Below, piece after piece: positions 39,688-52,518 of a stretch of DNA of 64,000 nt (positions are counted from its first letter, which is position 1; the number at the start of each line of letters is the position of its first letter). The notes beneath the pieces are model-generated. The model did no database searches, had not been told where the DNA came from, and saw nothing but the letters and a program-made list of their open reading frames with translations. The position numbers and the translations under genes are program-made. Source of the stretch: Plectrocnemia conspersa (taxonomy: Eukaryota > Arthropoda > Insecta > Trichoptera > Polycentropodidae); NCBI GenBank assembly GCA_009617715.1, contig VTFK01000281.1:372001-436000 (forward strand), in the 5' to 3' direction.

Positions 39688-39865
39688 TTACTTAATGAAA
39701 ATTTGATTCAAACATTTTCGATAATTAACGTTTCTAATGTATAATTTTAGCTTAAGCTTATTGCTTGGTTTCGATTTATACACAGCTTGCTTACAATATC
39801 TCCATAAATAAAAATCAGTACTAGTTAAGTCTGGAGGACCTTGGAGGGCAAAATATGCACGGTGT
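39688..39865 (-). pseudogene. C-terminal fragment of a Tc1/mariner-superfamily transposase
   Basis: A minus-strand frame contains PPDLTSTDFYLWRYCKQAVY, which matches the block PRSPDLTPLDFFLWG.LK..VY found in a large insect family of DDE transposases. The Asp expected in the catalytic triad (LDFFLWG, here TDFYLW) is kept. The frame runs on to a stop at 39688 without a recognisable C-terminus. Upstream, beyond 39870, no further motif is seen, so this is a short relic or a very decayed copy. Confidence 0.72.
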
Positions 39866-42239
39866 TTCATGAGAATCTATTCACCAACAAACTTTAGGCA
39901 TAATTTAAATCAAATTAATTCGAAGCTAACATGTTACAAATAATATTTTTTTACAATTTCTTATAAAAATAATCTTGTTAATATATAAGAAGTATCGTTG
40001 CTTAATGCCAATACGAAATATATTTGAGTATCATTATGCAAAAAATAATATCAATGCATTTCTACAAAATAAAGTAAATATTAAACGGCTGAATTATATT
40101 AACATTAGAATATGTTTCTTATTTAATGAGCTTGTCTAAAACACGTGCTAACATATATTTCAGTTGAAAGTGTAACATACAAAACTGTCTTGTTCCACCA
40201 AAATACCAAAAAAATAAATCAATAATAAGGATTAATTTGCTTAAAAATAAAACGGTGGACCAGTTACATTTTACGTAGGAAGATGACAAGGTTAATCACC
40301 TCGTTGACTGAAAAAAAACTAATCTATATACATAGTTTACCTATTTCGACCGCGACGAAAATATTTTTGCAGATATTCTAGATAAGATAACTGCCGTTTA
40401 TTAAAAAAGATTGCTGAACATTACCCTCAATATATTACGTGCTAATACTACATACAATTAGTAAAACTTTTATTAAGTTGAGCTTTCGTGTTCGCTTTGA
40501 GTTTATATGTATGTACGTATCTGAATGAACATTCCCTGTTATTTCAAGTCAAACACTGTGGGGTATGAATGAATTAAAATTTAATGGTAATTTATAATTG
40601 CTCTTTCAGTGTTGCTCTATTTTAATTCTTTATCGGACTTTTGAGTTTCAACCTTAGCAATTTGCTTTAAGGGCAGACTGGGCGTGATACATAAAGGAGC
40701 AGTTTTTCATCAATTGAACATTGTTCATTGACACATTTTGACTCGCACGTCAAGTGTCAAGCGATAAACATTGGACACAATTTAATGTCGGTTTGACGTG
40801 TCAGAAAATGACAATTATAAAATGACGTGACGTTAACACATATGCGTGTTTGTTTTCAATGGCTACTTTTACACGCTAAGATACCACAACAATGAATTTA
40901 ACGTAAATGTTTGAGAATATTTAAAGAAATGCATGAATAATTCATCGGAGTGAACGTGCAGATTTTCTTTTTAGCTGAGAGTTGTACTTTACGTTATACA
41001 TATGTATGTACAACACATCTGTAATATATACATAAATTTGTGCATATACATTATATATTTTATATTTAAAAATATAATAAAGATACGTTTAAAGTCAGTG
41101 TTTAATAATAAAAATCTAAAATTAAACTTTCAAAAGCTTACCAAATAGTACCAACTAGTATTTACTAATTTAACTATAAAAAAACATGTATAAAAAAATT
41201 AGCGTAAACTATTTATATTATAAGATTGCTTTATATGAAACGACTGTTTTTTATTCAGTCAAAAACGGACAGTGATTGGAACAAGACGTCGCTAGAAAAT
41301 AACAATTTTGGGTTAATTTGCAGTTAAAAAAGCAACGTTAGAAGTATGTTTTTTAATAATTCATAGACTTAATAATATTAATTGCTCGTCAACCAGACGA
41401 GACAATTACAGTTTAATTATATTGTAGGGAAATTAAAAGCATGCATATAAAAAATACCGTTAAAACAACCTATGTGGCTAAACAGACTTAACAAAATTAC
41501 TCCATGACAATACCTCACACATACTCATACATACCTTACAAAAAATTACTGTTTAAGATAATAATATTTAACATTTTTAAATATTATACTTAGACTAATT
41601 TCTACAAAAGAAAAAATCAATAATCAAAGTAATCTTATAAGCAAATGATTTATTTTTGTAAAATCTTTGAAAGATTTATATTTCTCTAAATGATGCATAT
41701 TTGAATTATTAAAAATTATAGCGATATAAATATTACAAAAATCACTTAAATTATATAAAACAACTTATTACTATTAAAACAGTGATTATAACATCAGTAT
41801 TTACTTTAAAATAAATGGTAATAATCATATAGATTCAATAAATATACCTGATAATTAAAAAAAAGTTGTCTCATATTATGTGTATGTTTATTATTTTTAT
41901 TATATTATTGTATAAAAAATAATATATTATATACACACATATATAACTGGCGAATAAATTTGCTTTGACGCAATATATATTTTAATAACTTAGCGTTTAC
42001 AAAAACATATCCACATGTAATATTTTATTAAAATGTGGATATTCCACAATTTTTCATATAGCAGAACGCTTTATGAATAATATTTGAGGTTTTCACCGTC
42101 GATTCTAATACAAATAGAATATATGATTGGAAAATATAAATAAATACCTTAGACCAGTGGTGTAAACAGGTGACCAATAACTAAAAAAATTGGTTCAATT
42201 TTTATCGTATCTAGAAGAATGAAATTTATAATTATCATA
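39866..42239. other. AT-rich DNA with a bZIP-site-like cluster
   Basis: At 40720-40840 several TGACA/TGTCA and TGACGT-type words crowd together, including AATGACGTGACGTTAAC. Repeat C copy 1 follows at 40908. Nothing coding is seen. Confidence 0.4.
40908..40998 (+). repeat. dispersed repeat C, copy 1
   Basis: ATGTTTGAG...GAAATGCATGAATAATTCATCGGAG...GTGCAGATTTTCTTTT resembles 43668-43746 in the same orientation with an 11-base indel. The similarity is clear in the core (CATGAATA.TTCATC and RTRCAGATTTT) and weak at the edges. Confidence 0.55.
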
Positions 42240-42895
42240 TAATTATATTTTTTATCGATCGTCACAGGTATGGTTTTCATAAATTTTCCTTATCTTGCAG
42301 ACGAATAACGTAATGAATAATTCAAATAAAATTGTACGTGTAGAGAGAAGCTCCACATGCTTTCAAAAGTGATTCCTAGATCTTCAGTGGAAGTTTCTTT
42401 AGCCAAAATGTTCCCACCGTGATTTAAAGAATAAGCAGATGGTTGACGGAAGTCTATCTCCATAGAGAACAAAGCCACTCTGTAAAATGTGCAATAAAAT
42501 TAATTGAAACAATTTTAAATCATCTTTAAATTAGACGAAAAGCTAAATTTGTAACTGCCGTATTTATGTCACTAATAAATATCACAAAGTGCAGAGGTTG
42601 GACCCTTGAGGAATCACCGAAGGGGTGAAATATTTTTTTGTCAAATAACCACCATGTGTTATAAACTGTTTACGATCGCTTAAATAACTTAAGAATAACC
42701 GAGTTAAATCATTCGAGTAACCCTTTTTTTAAAAATAACCCATGACAAACCTTTGTCGAATGCCTTTTAAAAATCCGTACATAAAACATATCTTTTGTAT
42801 TGATTATGAACACAATAACCACTGGAATAAGTAATTGACTAATGCCTAAAATATCATTTGGGTTTTTTTAAACATATCGTAAGTTGGAATTTAGA
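42240..42895 (-). pseudogene. third LINE reverse transcriptase fossil
   Basis: The minus-strand motifs run in order. LCTDF, stop, KAFDKG stands for YTDFSKAFDKV. GYSNDLTRLFLSYLSDR leads to KQFITHGGYL and then PSVIPQGSNLCTL for SGVPQGSNLGPLLF. After FISDINTAV comes FKDDLKLFQLI for the catalytic YADDLKLF, with both Asp kept. YSLN...L....STEDLGITFE...SFSLHV is the segment just downstream of the palm. About 30-40 residues between FKDD and YSLN are deleted, and stops and frameshifts are frequent. The blocks resemble jockey-group elements of insects with the PQGSNLGPLLF...YADDLKLY signature. This is a different lineage from both other reverse transcriptases in the window. Confidence 0.9.
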
Positions 42896-43045
42896 ATTAG
42901 TTATAATTTATTGTTATTTCGATTAAAGATTATTTTTTTATTTTAATAATATCATGAATGAATATTTTAATTAAATTGAGCAAATTCGTAAATTTATTGC
43001 TGTTAAGCTGTAATAATAAGCTATAATTAATACATTTGATTTCAT

Positions 43046-43152
43046 TGATTTACAAGCTCTGATTTAATCTCGTGTCTTACTACTTACTTAGTAGTTACTA
43101 ATTGGATTTACCCCGTTTTAAGTCATTTGGCTAACGCCTAACATGTTGCAAG
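43046..43152 (+). repeat. dispersed repeat D, copy 1
   Basis: Core strings are TGATTTACA, TACTACTTACTTAGTAGT, TTACCCCGTTTTAAGTCAT, GGCTAACGCCTAACATGTTG. The copy at 45170-45285 aligns throughout, and the one at 52431-52518 aligns over the right half. No protein is encoded. A short non-autonomous element is likely. Confidence 0.75.
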
Positions 43153-43667
43153 GCTAGGTACATAATATAAAATAAATCAAATTTAATATACAATCTTTTT
43201 TTCAGAAATTTATTTATGCAAATTTGTGAATTGCGTTTCAAGTTAGGAGAATTTAAAATAAAACTTTCTTATTTTATAAAAAATATAAATTACAACAAAA
43301 TTTTAGCAATCCGTTACTACTGGGCATTTGTGTAAAATGTAAATAAATTATATTTTTATTATTAAAAATTAAGTTAAATAGTAGTAATGCGTAATATAGA
43401 CCTGCGATCAATATAAACTATAATATTTACTGTAACACTATTTTTACTTAATTTAGTGAATTTTATACAATACTGATAAATTTTATATGGCAAATTTAAG
43501 GTATTGTTATATTTCTTAGGATTGATTTTTTTAGTTTTATTTTTTTCTAGCACAGGTTCAGAAAATGTTGCTATAAGACATTATAATATATTTCTACGAA
43601 GTACGTGTCAGGTAATATGCTTAAAGCGTTTGACAAAATTATAATACAGCAAATAAGATAATGGATC

Positions 43668-43746
43668 ATGTTTGAAGAAATTCATGAATATTTCATCAAA
43701 GCCACCGTACAGATTTTTCTTTTAAAGTTGTCGTTCGCGTTATGAA
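43668..43746 (+). repeat. dispersed repeat C, copy 2
   Basis: ATGTTTGAAGAAATTCATGAATATTTCATCAAAG...GTACAGATTTTTCTTTT and TTCGCGTTAT align with 40908-40998. The two copies are about 2.7 kb apart in the same orientation. Confidence 0.55.
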
Positions 43747-45169
43747 TATATATTTTATGTTTCAATAAGTGTATTGACGATTTCGTATTCCGCGTCGATA
43801 ATTATCATCATTCAGCTTCTAGGAGAGAGTTACATTTTTTGCTGACTGTCTTTATATTCAATTTACATTATTTATGAGAGAGGGGGGAAAGAGCCTCGAA
43901 AACACCGGAGTTTTTCTCGCCTCCCGCGGGAGAAGAAGGAAAACCCTGGAGCATTCGGTCAACTTTCGTGCTCAGCAACGAGCGGAGCGTTATTTGATAA
44001 TTTGATAAATTTTTTTGAGGTAAATATTAAACAAATTTAATAAAAAAAAAAGTTAAATTAAATATTTTATTTTGAGAATCCTCGCCTTTGTATGATTTCG
44101 TTTTTTGTGTTTTCAATTAAACCTTTCTTTTTATCTTAAACAATAATATATTACACACATTTAATCGACTTTGTCTATCTATTTTATCTAAATATATCAA
44201 AAATGTCACTACTTATCTATAATATTAGATGTCTCTCAAATGAAACATAAGATAATATTAATTCATGGTAATTGAATATAATACATAATGTTATATATAA
44301 TACAAGCAATGCATATAAATTATAGCAATATAGCATTGTTATAACGCAGAGGAAATGCCATTTCATATAATGAATTACCACAATTATTAATACCTCACAT
44401 TTAGTCGGAATTGTTCAGCAACAAAATGTATATCTATGATTTCTCGCAAACATGTTACGTATGCGAAAAAACATAGGTGCGGTGAATGATCTAAATATAT
44501 TGAACACAATTACTGTAGAAATTCTCTTAAACACCTAATTAAATGTGTGCTTATCTTAATAAAAATAAACATATTAAAAAAATACATATATGAACAGAAC
44601 CGCAATATTTAAAAAAACGGATAATTTAGACTTCAATTGACCTTTATGCTCGTCAGATTTTACAGCACCTTTGAGACTACCTAAAAGACCGGGTTTATCT
44701 CAATAAGCTCAGGATCAATTGTAAAGAAATTCAAGCCCTTAAGCCAGGCGCTTAAGACTTGTTTTGGAAAATGCCATAGAAAGACCTCTTGCATTTGAAG
44801 CGGAAAAATAAAGATTATTTATGTGACAGTATTTCATAATATATATTCTAAATTGAGTACGTAATAATAAATATTTTAAAAAGCAAAGTGTTTATTAAAA
44901 TATTTAAACTGTAAAGCATTTAAAAATTTGCATAATATAGGGATAATGGGTTAGGTTTGTAATATATGTATAGTAAATATTAATATAGTACTTCGTACTA
45001 CTTTATTTGTAACGAATCCAATGTTGTTTTGATTGCATAACAAGCACAAAAAACGTGATTATTATAAAATTTTACTTCCGATCAAACATCACAGATTAGG
45101 GTTTCTAAGATTTTCCTAATCTCATGGATGAATAAATAACTTATTATTGATATATAAAATAGATGCTAC
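43747..45169. other. AT-rich DNA with a CpG-rich island at 43.88-44.02 kb
   Basis: The island has CCTCCCGCGGGAGAAGAAGG and runs of G; it ends in TTTTTTTGAG|GTAAAT, which could be a donor. No open frame or transcription signal was convincing. A promoter or first exon is possible but unsupported. Confidence 0.35.
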
Positions 45170-45285
45170 TGATTTACATATAATACTTTTATTTTAGTCT
45201 CGAATGGCACTACTTACTAAGTAGTACTTAATTGTATTTACCCATTATTACAATGCTTAAGACTAACGTCTGTTATCTTACAACA
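45170..45285 (+). repeat. dispersed repeat D, copy 2
   Basis: Shows CTGATTTACATA, CACTACTTACTAAGTAGTAC, TTTACCCATTATTACAATGC, GACTAACGTCTGTTATCTTA, each the counterpart of a block in the 43.05 kb copy, in the same order and orientation. Confidence 0.75.
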
Positions 45286-46760
45286 AAAGACCATGAAAAA
45301 ATGTATTTTTTATCTCAATTATTTATCATAGATGCATAAGCAAATTTCATAACTTTTTCCAAGATATACGTAACGAAACAATATTATAAACGAAATAGTT
45401 AATATTATACAAATATATATATAATGCATTGCTTCAAATTCATCTCAAGTGTTAGTCATCTATAAATTTCTATTAAGTTATTTAACGACTGTGTGCTACT
45501 TAAGTTAAACATAAGCTTTAGAGCCAGAAATGGCCACGAGACCCTTTAAACTAGTTTCTATAATATATTCAGAGCATTCTAAAATAGTTTCAAGCCCGCG
45601 TTAAATTCTACATATGTATCTATTTATGCATTTGCGTATTTCGCATACCAAGGAGCCATTAATTAATTCCTAATTAATTTTAAACATTCTTATTATTAAA
45701 CAAAACTCTAAAATATATTATGTTTGCAGATCTGATTATTGTTTCTAATTTTTCCGAGATATACTGCGGTATTATCTCATAAAGCGCAACGCTTTTTCGA
45801 TGCGATACTTCGCGTCAATTGGAAAGAGAGGAAAATATTTTTAAAACGAATAAAAAAAACAAATACATATACAATCGGTAATGGAATTATTGGCACAAAG
45901 CCATTGATGCGTTTTAATATAGCCATGTTTCGATTGCTGATTTTATTAGCGCGATAATTGAATTACTAGATCGACCAGGAAAGTTTAGCGTCTCTTGTTA
46001 TAAACACGGACCGACTGCTATTTACGAATATACGAATTTTACATTTGAATCACAAAACCAGCGAGATGGGTTCAATATGGTCATTTTGACGGTTGGTTTA
46101 TGTAAAATGGGTTGAAATCGCGCATTTGTCCGATGAAATGATATTATAAGATAATGTAACCAAAAGTCATTGATCACTTTTAGACCATTTATATATGCAA
46201 ATATAAATTAATAAATTATAAATTCATATTAACAGTATTTACAAATTCAATTTAAACATATTTATACAGGGCAATGCGTAAAAAACTGAATGTACAAATA
46301 TTTTACTATAAATATAATATCATAATTACAATAGATTATATGATATTAATAAGCGAGAACCTGTTAATAAACAATCTGTGTAGTCGCTAAATTTGTTATT
46401 ACTTAAGATACATTGTCATTATTTTAATTCAATTATATAAACTCGTATAATTTTATTAGCAGAATCTATAGTCAAATTATTTTAATTTATATTAAAAATA
46501 TTTTTTGAGAGGAATGCTAAATTAAATTTTTTTATTTCTAATTATGAAAATTTGCATATTTCTCTAAAATGTCTATAAAGCTTTTCTTTGGTGAAAAATA
46601 AATTTACACGAATATTTTATAATGTTACACAATTACTGCATAAAAAGGGTGGGTCCGTACCAGATGTTAAAAAATATGCATGCTCTTTTTAATTTTTTTT
46701 AAAAATTACCGAAAATCGTAAACTGAAAAATAATGCACAAAGCTATTTACAGGATCCAGA
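45286..46760. other. AT-rich DNA with a GC island at 45.73-46.15 kb
   Basis: The 72-codon frame at 45739-45957 (+) follows a TTTGCAG acceptor-like site at 45724-45730, but no donor or recognisable product supports an exon. Confidence 0.4.
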
Positions 46761-46810
46761 TAAAAGTACTGACAACCAAAAAAAGTATTTTTTGATTGTC
46801 AGTACTTTTA
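46761..46810. repeat. near-perfect 23-bp hairpin
   Basis: TAAAAGTACTGACAACCAAAAAA pairs with the following TTTTTTGATTGTCAGTACTTTTA. The stem has 22 paired bases and one C/A mismatch at 46776/46795; the loop is AGTA. It is the longest tight inverted repeat found in the window. The loop is too short for a normal microRNA precursor; a fold-back element or replication/repair product is more likely. Confidence 0.9.
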
Positions 46811-49800
46811 CTTACTAGTACTTCATAATCAAATCAAAAAGTGTAGTTGATTTGTGAATTTTAAAGAATCAATGATTTTGGTATAAATCCAGAAACTTTG
46901 ACTTTGTTTCGTTCGACAAATTTAATTTGTTTGTTTGTTGAAGACGCCATATTTAATTCAGAAATATAAGCACGCACGCTGGTCAAAACAAGACAGTTAA
47001 CTAAATAATCGTATTCAAGTTGAAAGATGTTATGTAAGCTAGTCGATTATGTGTTGATAAAATCATGAACCAATGTTTGAACAAGCAATGTATAGAAAAT
47101 AAAATAATAAAATTGAATTCTCTTTAAAAAGTACTTAAAATTTTTAAGGTTTGATTATCACTTATCAATTCAGCAATGTTATGATTAAAAATAAAAATTG
47201 AGAAAGGCTCGTTTAACTGTTTTTAAATCGGTCTATCGACTATTATTTTCGATTTAGCAAACTCAACAAAAAACAGCCAATAAACGCTTTTTAAGCCCTA
47301 AATTAACTGCTACTGGAGCAAATTAAATGACTAATATTCCTAATCAACAATGGGTTAAAAACTTTTTTTAAATATTTAGTATATCTAAAAAACATTTAAT
47401 AAATAATAATAATTAGTTATGTTTAATGAAGAAACTCAAACTCTGACATATGCGCCACTTGCAAAACTTATTATGTATGAAATCTTAAGATGCAACGTCA
47501 TTTTCATCATTAAATATTGGGCAGAGCTAGGCTTAAATTATCCATTAAACTGTCAAAAGCCTAACAATGAAATTTGATGATATCCATAACCCTAGTGTAA
47601 GTAGAGCACTTATTATTTTTAATTTAATAAAGAATTTATAATTAAATTTAATCAATATGTACATAGCGTAATTAAATGAAATAATAATAATAATGCTACT
47701 TCTAACCATCGACTACTCTTCCGAAGGAAATGATAAGAAATAAAACGTACAATTTAAAATTGCATTGTCAACTTGCAATTTCACTAGAGCTTTTTTTCAT
47801 CCGCTTCATTCCTAGTGCTACGAAGGAAACTTTCCGTCGAACGAAAGATGAAAATGACTTAACGAGATTTTCCATCGCGAAACGGATTTACGACAATAAT
47901 ATTTTTTTAATATGATGCTTCTTATACAATATAGCATATAGTAAGTTTTTTGGCTTACAATATATTATATTATATAATGATTAATTTAAATTTTATTATT
48001 AAATCATTTTATTTTCTTTGTAGTTAACAAGTTTCATCCTGTAAACACACTGATCAATATCTCGTTTGCTACACGCTCCAACATCATTTTGTGAATTTTC
48101 CACAACTCTCCGCAAATTACATTTAAACAGCGACACACATCGTTGAAACTTTCCTATAGTAGATACAGATATGAGCGTGCTAAAAATAATTCAATAATTA
48201 CGCATTTCTAGCTGAAGCGTTTTATACTCTTGGCTCAAATTTTAAGATGGAGAAAACCATCGATTATAATATGCCATTAACCCTCGTCAAAGGCGGCAGA
48301 TCGAGACTTGCGATACCCGAGTTATTAAAACTTGAACCGTCCACGTTTCAAATTTGACTTACGTATCAACCCAGTATAATAAAATAAGTTTGGTTATATA
48401 TTCGGATTATTAATTTCATATTATTATTAATTGCATATGAACTTTTCAAGTTTAATCGATGCATTGTCATTATATCGATTGATTTTAAATCCGAGCTTTA
48501 CTTGTGTAAATATAAAAGAAATAAAGGATCGTGTTCTGAATAATCCCCAACCTATGTAAATATTGTATAGAGCCTAAAGCGTTGACCGCATTCGTACGAT
48601 CGATACTAACTTTTGTCGTTGCCACTAATGGCGCCGACTTGTTTGATGGTAACCGTAGACCATAAAATAAACATCAACACTCGATGCTTACACTACATAC
48701 GTATGTTTTTTTCTGTATATATTTATACGTAAGACGATATGAAAAGATTGTGGGTTGAAATGGAAATATTTTATTTTCTAGGGTTGCGGCCTTTCTATTT
48801 TCTATAAAAATATTTAATTGCGTATAAAATATAATAAAATATTTGGTTGTATATTAAATAAAATTTGACCGACGTAAACTCAATGCAATACAACGAACAA
48901 CAATTATTCACATACCAAACTTAACATTAAACTGCTAAGCATCGATGGATTGTCGACACCACCCCTTAGCAATCTTAAATGTTTTGCGTTACATACACGT
49001 CAAGCATATAATTGTGAGAGTTGCGAATTGTGTCGCAACTCTCCTAGACTACGAATTTGCTTAATGTATTTTTGTAATAAAGAGGAAAAAATAGCAGAGA
49101 AACCAAATTGAACTCTGTTCTCCAGAATGAGAATACTATTCGAAGAGACGAGTGTCACAGCTGCTAGATTATTTTTGATTGTGTGACTTACTGTAAGCTG
49201 TGCTGTGTGTATTTATATAATAAAATTTACAAATTATTTGAAAACATCAGTGCAAAAAAATATAATATTTATTTGATTGTATATATATATATAATGATTA
49301 ACTAATTTTATTTTGTTATATATGATATTTTATTTATAATATATTTTTTTTCACAATTTTATTTCTTCTTATTAATGAAATATTCTATATAAAGTCTAGA
49401 CATGTACGCGTGTATATAATTTAGTACTTGCACACCCATAATTTATATAAAAAAAGTATTTTAATAAAGTTCATATTTTTTAATAAGCTTATACGTTTAA
49501 TATTGTATATTACTTTTATATACATAGTTCATTGTCGGTTACAGAGTTACGACACTATGCTCTAATTAATCTAAGAATGCATCTCCAGTGACTAAATTTT
49601 GTTCTTTACTACTACGTCGTTATAATAAATGTACTAATTCACAAGTGTCGACATCGGACTGGACTTTTTTCATTATCATTTCCCTTTATTGTTATATTGA
49701 CAGGATTAAAGAACGTAATTAGAATTCATCAGTGAAAAAAAAAACATATATAACTCGAGTAATGTCTTCACCATCAACATTCATTCAAGAACGTAAACAT

Positions 49801-52430
49801 AGCTATGTTAATTTAACATACATGGTTTATCGTCAGTTTCATATACATCGAATACGCAAAAAAATACGATTACATTGTGATAAAGAAATGTGTTACTTTA
49901 ATTGGTCTCAAAATTATTTTAATTCAAGATATTTGACAGAATTTAATAAAATATAGATTATATTTTTTGAATGGGCAAAAAACCTTTTACGTGATATTGA
50001 CATGAGTCACACCGTCATAAATCTTATTCCGAACCTCCGGTCACCTTGATTTTCTTTGAAATAATTTTCCCGCAGATTTTTCATCTCTTTGACACATTTC
50101 GCATGCACATTACACTATATCGGACATTCGTCAAACATTCGAGTGACTTACTACATACACACATTCCTGACGCAATATCGCTTAGTAGTATTCTTAGATC
50201 TAGTAAATCACAAAAATAAATTTCGTTGTGATTTCTCCCATCTCGTCGGCTGGATTTTTTTACTCCAGATATTTTTGACCGCGCCGATTGATTGACGGCT
50301 CATTATCACACCTATTATGCTTATGGTTAAACCCTATAACGACCCATTTTGGCAGAACCCGCCCACTAAACTCATAATAAAATGAATTAACTGATTAAAC
50401 AAGTTGACTACGTGCTAACTATGACCTTATTATTGATTGTTAGTGTTAAAAATATAATAATTCACAGATAAAACAGGTTTAATTAATATTGTTTAATATC
50501 ACACTTCCTTGCCAATTTAAGTTTAAGTAAATATGATATTTATAGTCGTAAAATAATTATCTTGTTATTTGCTTGCTTATATTTTGCAATGCTGAATTTA
50601 TTAATAAACATAAGTTGATTATTCTGAAGGTTCTCAAAATTGTAAACAAATTATTTTGTTGCAACATTATCAAACATTAAGAAATGTCATGTAAAACTAC
50701 GCGTACTTATAAAATCAAGTCTTTTAAATAAAACTAAACATGGCATTGAAAATAATGAATGATGTATCTTGAACAGTAAAATGCTAATTAAAAAAAATAA
50801 AACTTTATGATAAAATTCACTCAAATAATAAAGCGACAAGATAAAATAAATTTTAAAAAACCCAAAAAATATATAAAATTAAGTCTTACATAGGATAGTT
50901 GAAAAGTAAAATACAAGACTAGAATTTTACATTTTTTTTGTGACGCAATTATGTGCTTTCAGTGTGTGTTCCTAATAAAAAAGAGACTATATTTTTGCTT
51001 AGAAAAAAATAGGCGCTTAACTATTTAAATATCAGAAACTGCGAGCGTTGAGTACCAAAATATAGAATAGGTATTACAAAGCAATTGCAAAAGAAAATAT
51101 TTATTGTTTTTATAAAAAGACAATATTTTATATATTGTAAAGAATAAATATTCTACCATATCTACATATATTATCTATATATGTAAATATGTATTAAAGC
51201 ACATAATCGATTTGATTAAATAAGTCTAATCATAGTCAGAAAATAATATCAAAGACAAATTATAAATTTGAAAGAAAAAAGTCAGAATGTTCTTGACAGA
51301 AAGAACAATGCGGCATTTCATTTATTTTCTTTGAAACAATTTTAAGGTTCCGTTTTATTTTAATAATCGATATAGCTATTTTTTTAAATTACATAGCCTG
51401 AAAAACTCTTTAGTATATATTTAAAATATTTTTTAAATATGATACTCTTATTACTTGAATGCATTAAAATAATATTTATTCTAGGTTGCAATGAGTCTTC
51501 AAAGTAAAATTACCATTTTCATTTCTGAGCCAAGTCATTGTAAGCGTAATATTTATATATTCCATTTCCACTTTAAACGTTTCATGAGAAATAAAAAAAA
51601 CCTGATCGTTATAAGAAAAATAAATTAGCTACAATGTTTGAATTGACGTAAGATTAAGAGCTTTTGTGTAAAAATGCACCTGTGAAATCTCTATGGGCTT
51701 TCAGTTTTATAAATTTAGAACGAAGTATATTACGTAACGTGAATAATAGTATAATGAAATGCGTGATTTAATATTTTCATTTGGAATTCGCCATATGCTA
51801 TAATTTGACGTGAGCTTATGTACGTTATGTATAAATATAAACACATGTGTAATATAAAATATGTTGAAAATATTTTTACTATAATCACAATACATAAACA
51901 TGTGCGATTGTAATATAAAAGTGTTAAATATAGCCATTATTCAATTAATATATTAACGAACTAAAAATATGGCAAAGAAACGAAATGTATAAAAAAGATC
52001 AGATTTTTTTAGCATAAATATATCAACAATTTTATTTTTATTTAATCGAAAATTTATCACTGCTTTTATAAAATATCATTTTACGTGTTTATTATTATTT
52101 GCGCTGCATAATATAAATTTAATACGTTATAAACTACACTATGCGCTTTGTATTATTATATAATAGTAATTTATAAATTAATAAAGGTAAATTTTGGTTA
52201 TTAAAATCGCTACTAAATATTTTACATTAAATAATATTTTTCATATTAGTATAAAATACAAAACCATAGATTATTTATTTTCAAAACTGGTATTTACTTT
52301 TTAATTAAAAATAGACAGCTTTAAATTATATTGATAAGCTTTTAGCTAAAAATCAATTATTTATGTTAATATCTAATCAACACTTCACATCTACGTTTCA
52401 ATACTTCCATCATAAAAATCATACAGTAAT
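46811..52430. other. AT-rich DNA with several GC islands
   Basis: Islands lie at about 47700-47900, 48040-48360, 48560-48680 and 49990-50360. Open frames in them (47730-47915, 49732-49956 and 50089-50295, all +) have no recognised domain. A perfect hairpin lies at 49016-49043. The word CTGCGAGCGTTG occurs at about 34256 and again at about 51040, each next to CCAAAA. No transposon protein was identified. Confidence 0.4.
49016..49043. repeat. perfect 11-bp hairpin
   Basis: GAGAGTTGCGA and TCGCAACTCTC are exact reverse complements around a 6-base loop ATTGTG. The stem is GC-richer than the surrounding sequence, which makes chance less likely than for the AT-only hairpins. Confidence 0.75.
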
Positions 52431-52518
52431 ATAGTACTTAATTCTGGAAAAAAATAACTCGTATTTCTATATGATACCCCGTTGTAACGCATAAGGCTAG
52501 CGCCAATCATGTTACAGA
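52431..52518 (+). repeat. dispersed repeat D, copy 3 (partial)
   Basis: ATAGTACTTAATT, GATACCCCGTTGTAACGCAT, AAGGCTAGCGCCAATCATGT and TACAG match the right half of copies at 43.1 and 45.2 kb. The left half has diverged or is absent. Confidence 0.65.

Noticed and set aside
44640..44810. GC-elevated stretch with CTTAAG repeats, considered as a transposase fragment
   Set aside because: No ordered set of conserved residues could be read in any frame.
46761..46810. microRNA precursor
   Set aside because: The loop is only 4 bases and the stem has a single mismatch, unlike Drosha/Dicer substrates. No extended stem flanks it.
34256..51060. Shared word CTGCGAGCGTTG near 34256 and 51040
   Set aside because: Only about 20 bases are similar and the flanks do not align, so I cannot tell it from chance or from a tiny remnant of a common element.
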